5,142 nt of DNA from CAZSWR01 sp964610885 (lineage in GTDB: Bacteria > Bacteroidota > Ignavibacteria > Kapaibacteriales > UBA2268): positions 1 to 5,142 of the forward strand of contig CAZSWR010000140.1 in NCBI GenBank assembly GCA_964610885.1, written 5' to 3'. Positions 4,248 through 5,142 of this stretch are shown here, piece by piece; positions within the stretch are counted from its first letter, which is position 1; the number at the start of each line of letters is the position of its first letter. Made by a program: the position numbers and the translations under genes. The notes below the pieces were generated by a model. It was not told where the DNA came from. It worked only from the letters and a program-made list of their open reading frames with translations, and did no database searches.

Positions 4248-5142
4248 TTAATCAGACATCAATTCTTTGACTTTCTGTTCTAATGTTTTCTTGTCCGGTA
4301 GGTATAACTGATACTTCGATACAAAAATATGGTTAGATATTCCACCTATTGCATATTCAACTAATACATCGTTTTTTTCTGCTCCTAACACAATGCCTAT
4401 TGGTGAATTATCCCCGTTCGTATTCTCTTCGGATTTGAAATAATTCAAGTACATGTTCATTTGTCCTATATCCTGATGCTTGATATGCTTTGTCTTCAAA
4501 TCAATCAAAACAAAGCACTTAAGAATTCTGTGATAAAAAACTAAATCAACATTGAATGTTCATTGTCTAAGGTTATTCGGTATTGTCTGCCAATAAACGA
4601 GAAACCTTTTCCTAATTCAAGAAGAAAAGTCTGAAGGTTGTCAATAATTTTTTGCTCTAATGTGCTTTCTGTCATCCTGTATTCTTCTGCTATTTGAAGA
4701 AATTCAAGGACGTATGGATCCTTGACAATATCTTTAGGACTCGTAACAACTTGTCCCATTTTCGATAAAAGCAATATTCCAGTTTTATCTTTGCTTAAAG
4801 CCAATCTTTCAAATAAAGACGAATTGATTTGCCTTTTTAGCTCACGAACACTCCAGTTTTCATTGATTGCTTGATTTTCATAGAAACCTCTTGCTCGATC
4901 ATCTGAAACACCCATTAATTCCGCATAATGTGTCCATGTCAATTTTCCAATCACTGACTGGAAAATCTTATGCTTTAAATAAAACTGTCTCATTAAGTAA
5001 ATGTTGCTTTTACTGAATCCCTTGCCAAATCTCATTTTCAAATCTTTAGACAAACTCGTCAATAGCGAACTACCATACTCTGCTTCCTCATTCCCGCGCT
5101 GCTCAAATTCGACAATGAATTTGCCAATTTTCCAGTTGGCCT
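4248..5142 (-). pseudogene. DUF1016/PD-(D/E)XK (YhcG-like) nuclease, frameshifted, start beyond right edge
   Basis: The frame is already open at the window edge (first full codon 5140): ANWKIGKFIVEFEQRG, then YGSSLLTSLSKDLKMRFG and FSKSNIYLMRQFY, the hallmark DUF1016 N-terminal domain. It continues to 4556. One base is then missing, giving a stop at 4541-4543. Codons resume in another frame at 4553 with NVDLVFYHRILKCFVLIDLK and run through GQMNMYLNYF and PIGIVLGAEKNDVLVEYAI to TAA at 4248-4250. Restoring one base between H (4556-4558) and N (4551-4553) gives a continuous protein of about 298 visible residues. The catalytic pattern would be D in NVDLVFY, then D-L-K, both downstream of the break, so the long N-terminal fragment lacks the active site. 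Family members are presumed nucleases, often near restriction or mobile genes; their substrate is not established. The gene is AT-rich compared with the backbone. A sequencing or assembly error is possible. Confidence 0.88.

Noticed and set aside
4550..4560. Programmed ribosomal frameshift in the nuclease gene
   Set aside because: No slippery heptamer or downstream pseudoknot-like structure is visible, and the family is normally encoded in one frame.
5060..5062. TTG as the start codon of the nuclease gene
   Set aside because: The frame is open upstream to the window edge and encodes conserved DUF1016 residues (WKIGKFIVEFEQRG), so the true start lies outside the window. The TTG at 4508 is likewise internal.

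Overview
The window looks like a chromosomal segment of a Bacteroidota/Chlorobiota-type bacterium, possibly an uncultivated lineage. This is inferred from gene style and from the weak or absent Shine-Dalgarno sequences at the two housekeeping genes. No 16S rRNA or phylogenetic marker comparison was possible. The backbone genes are moderately GC-rich. Two accessory blocks are clearly AT-rich.

Layout from left to right. Bases 1-68 hold the 3' end of an unrecognised GC-rich gene on the plus strand. Bases 69-933 are a REP-associated tyrosine transposase (RAYT) locus: a Y1 HUH transposase gene (238-795) framed by alternating palindromes. Three are of one hairpin type (A), two of a second type (B), and one is a deleted B remnant. 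An 82/78-base direct repeat lies on each side of the gene. The last palindrome ends 14 bases before holB (DNA polymerase III delta', 948-2096). A strong 12-bp hairpin (2147-2177) lies between holB and a convergent polyprenyl diphosphate synthase gene (2206-3180, minus strand).

Upstream of the prenyl synthase, bases 3181-3672 carry no convincing gene but contain two or three stable hairpins. A 57-residue, two-helix membrane protein gene follows on the minus strand (3673-3846), with a doubtful 30-codon ORF beyond it. Further right is the last stub of an O-acetylhomoserine sulfhydrylase/cystathionine gamma-synthase type gene (4144-4218) with its own terminator (4041-4073). The rest of that gene is replaced by AT-rich DNA. 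This DNA holds a DUF1016/PD-(D/E)XK (YhcG-like) nuclease gene (4248 to beyond 5142, minus strand). It is split by a one-base frameshift just before the catalytic core and is cut by the window edge.

The two housekeeping genes (replication clamp loading and isoprenoid chain synthesis) are not functionally linked. The main interest is the RAYT/REP element, whose two hairpin families have different stems but nearly the same loop. The second point is the metabolic-gene stub abutting a nuclease, which looks like one end of an inserted or recombined island.
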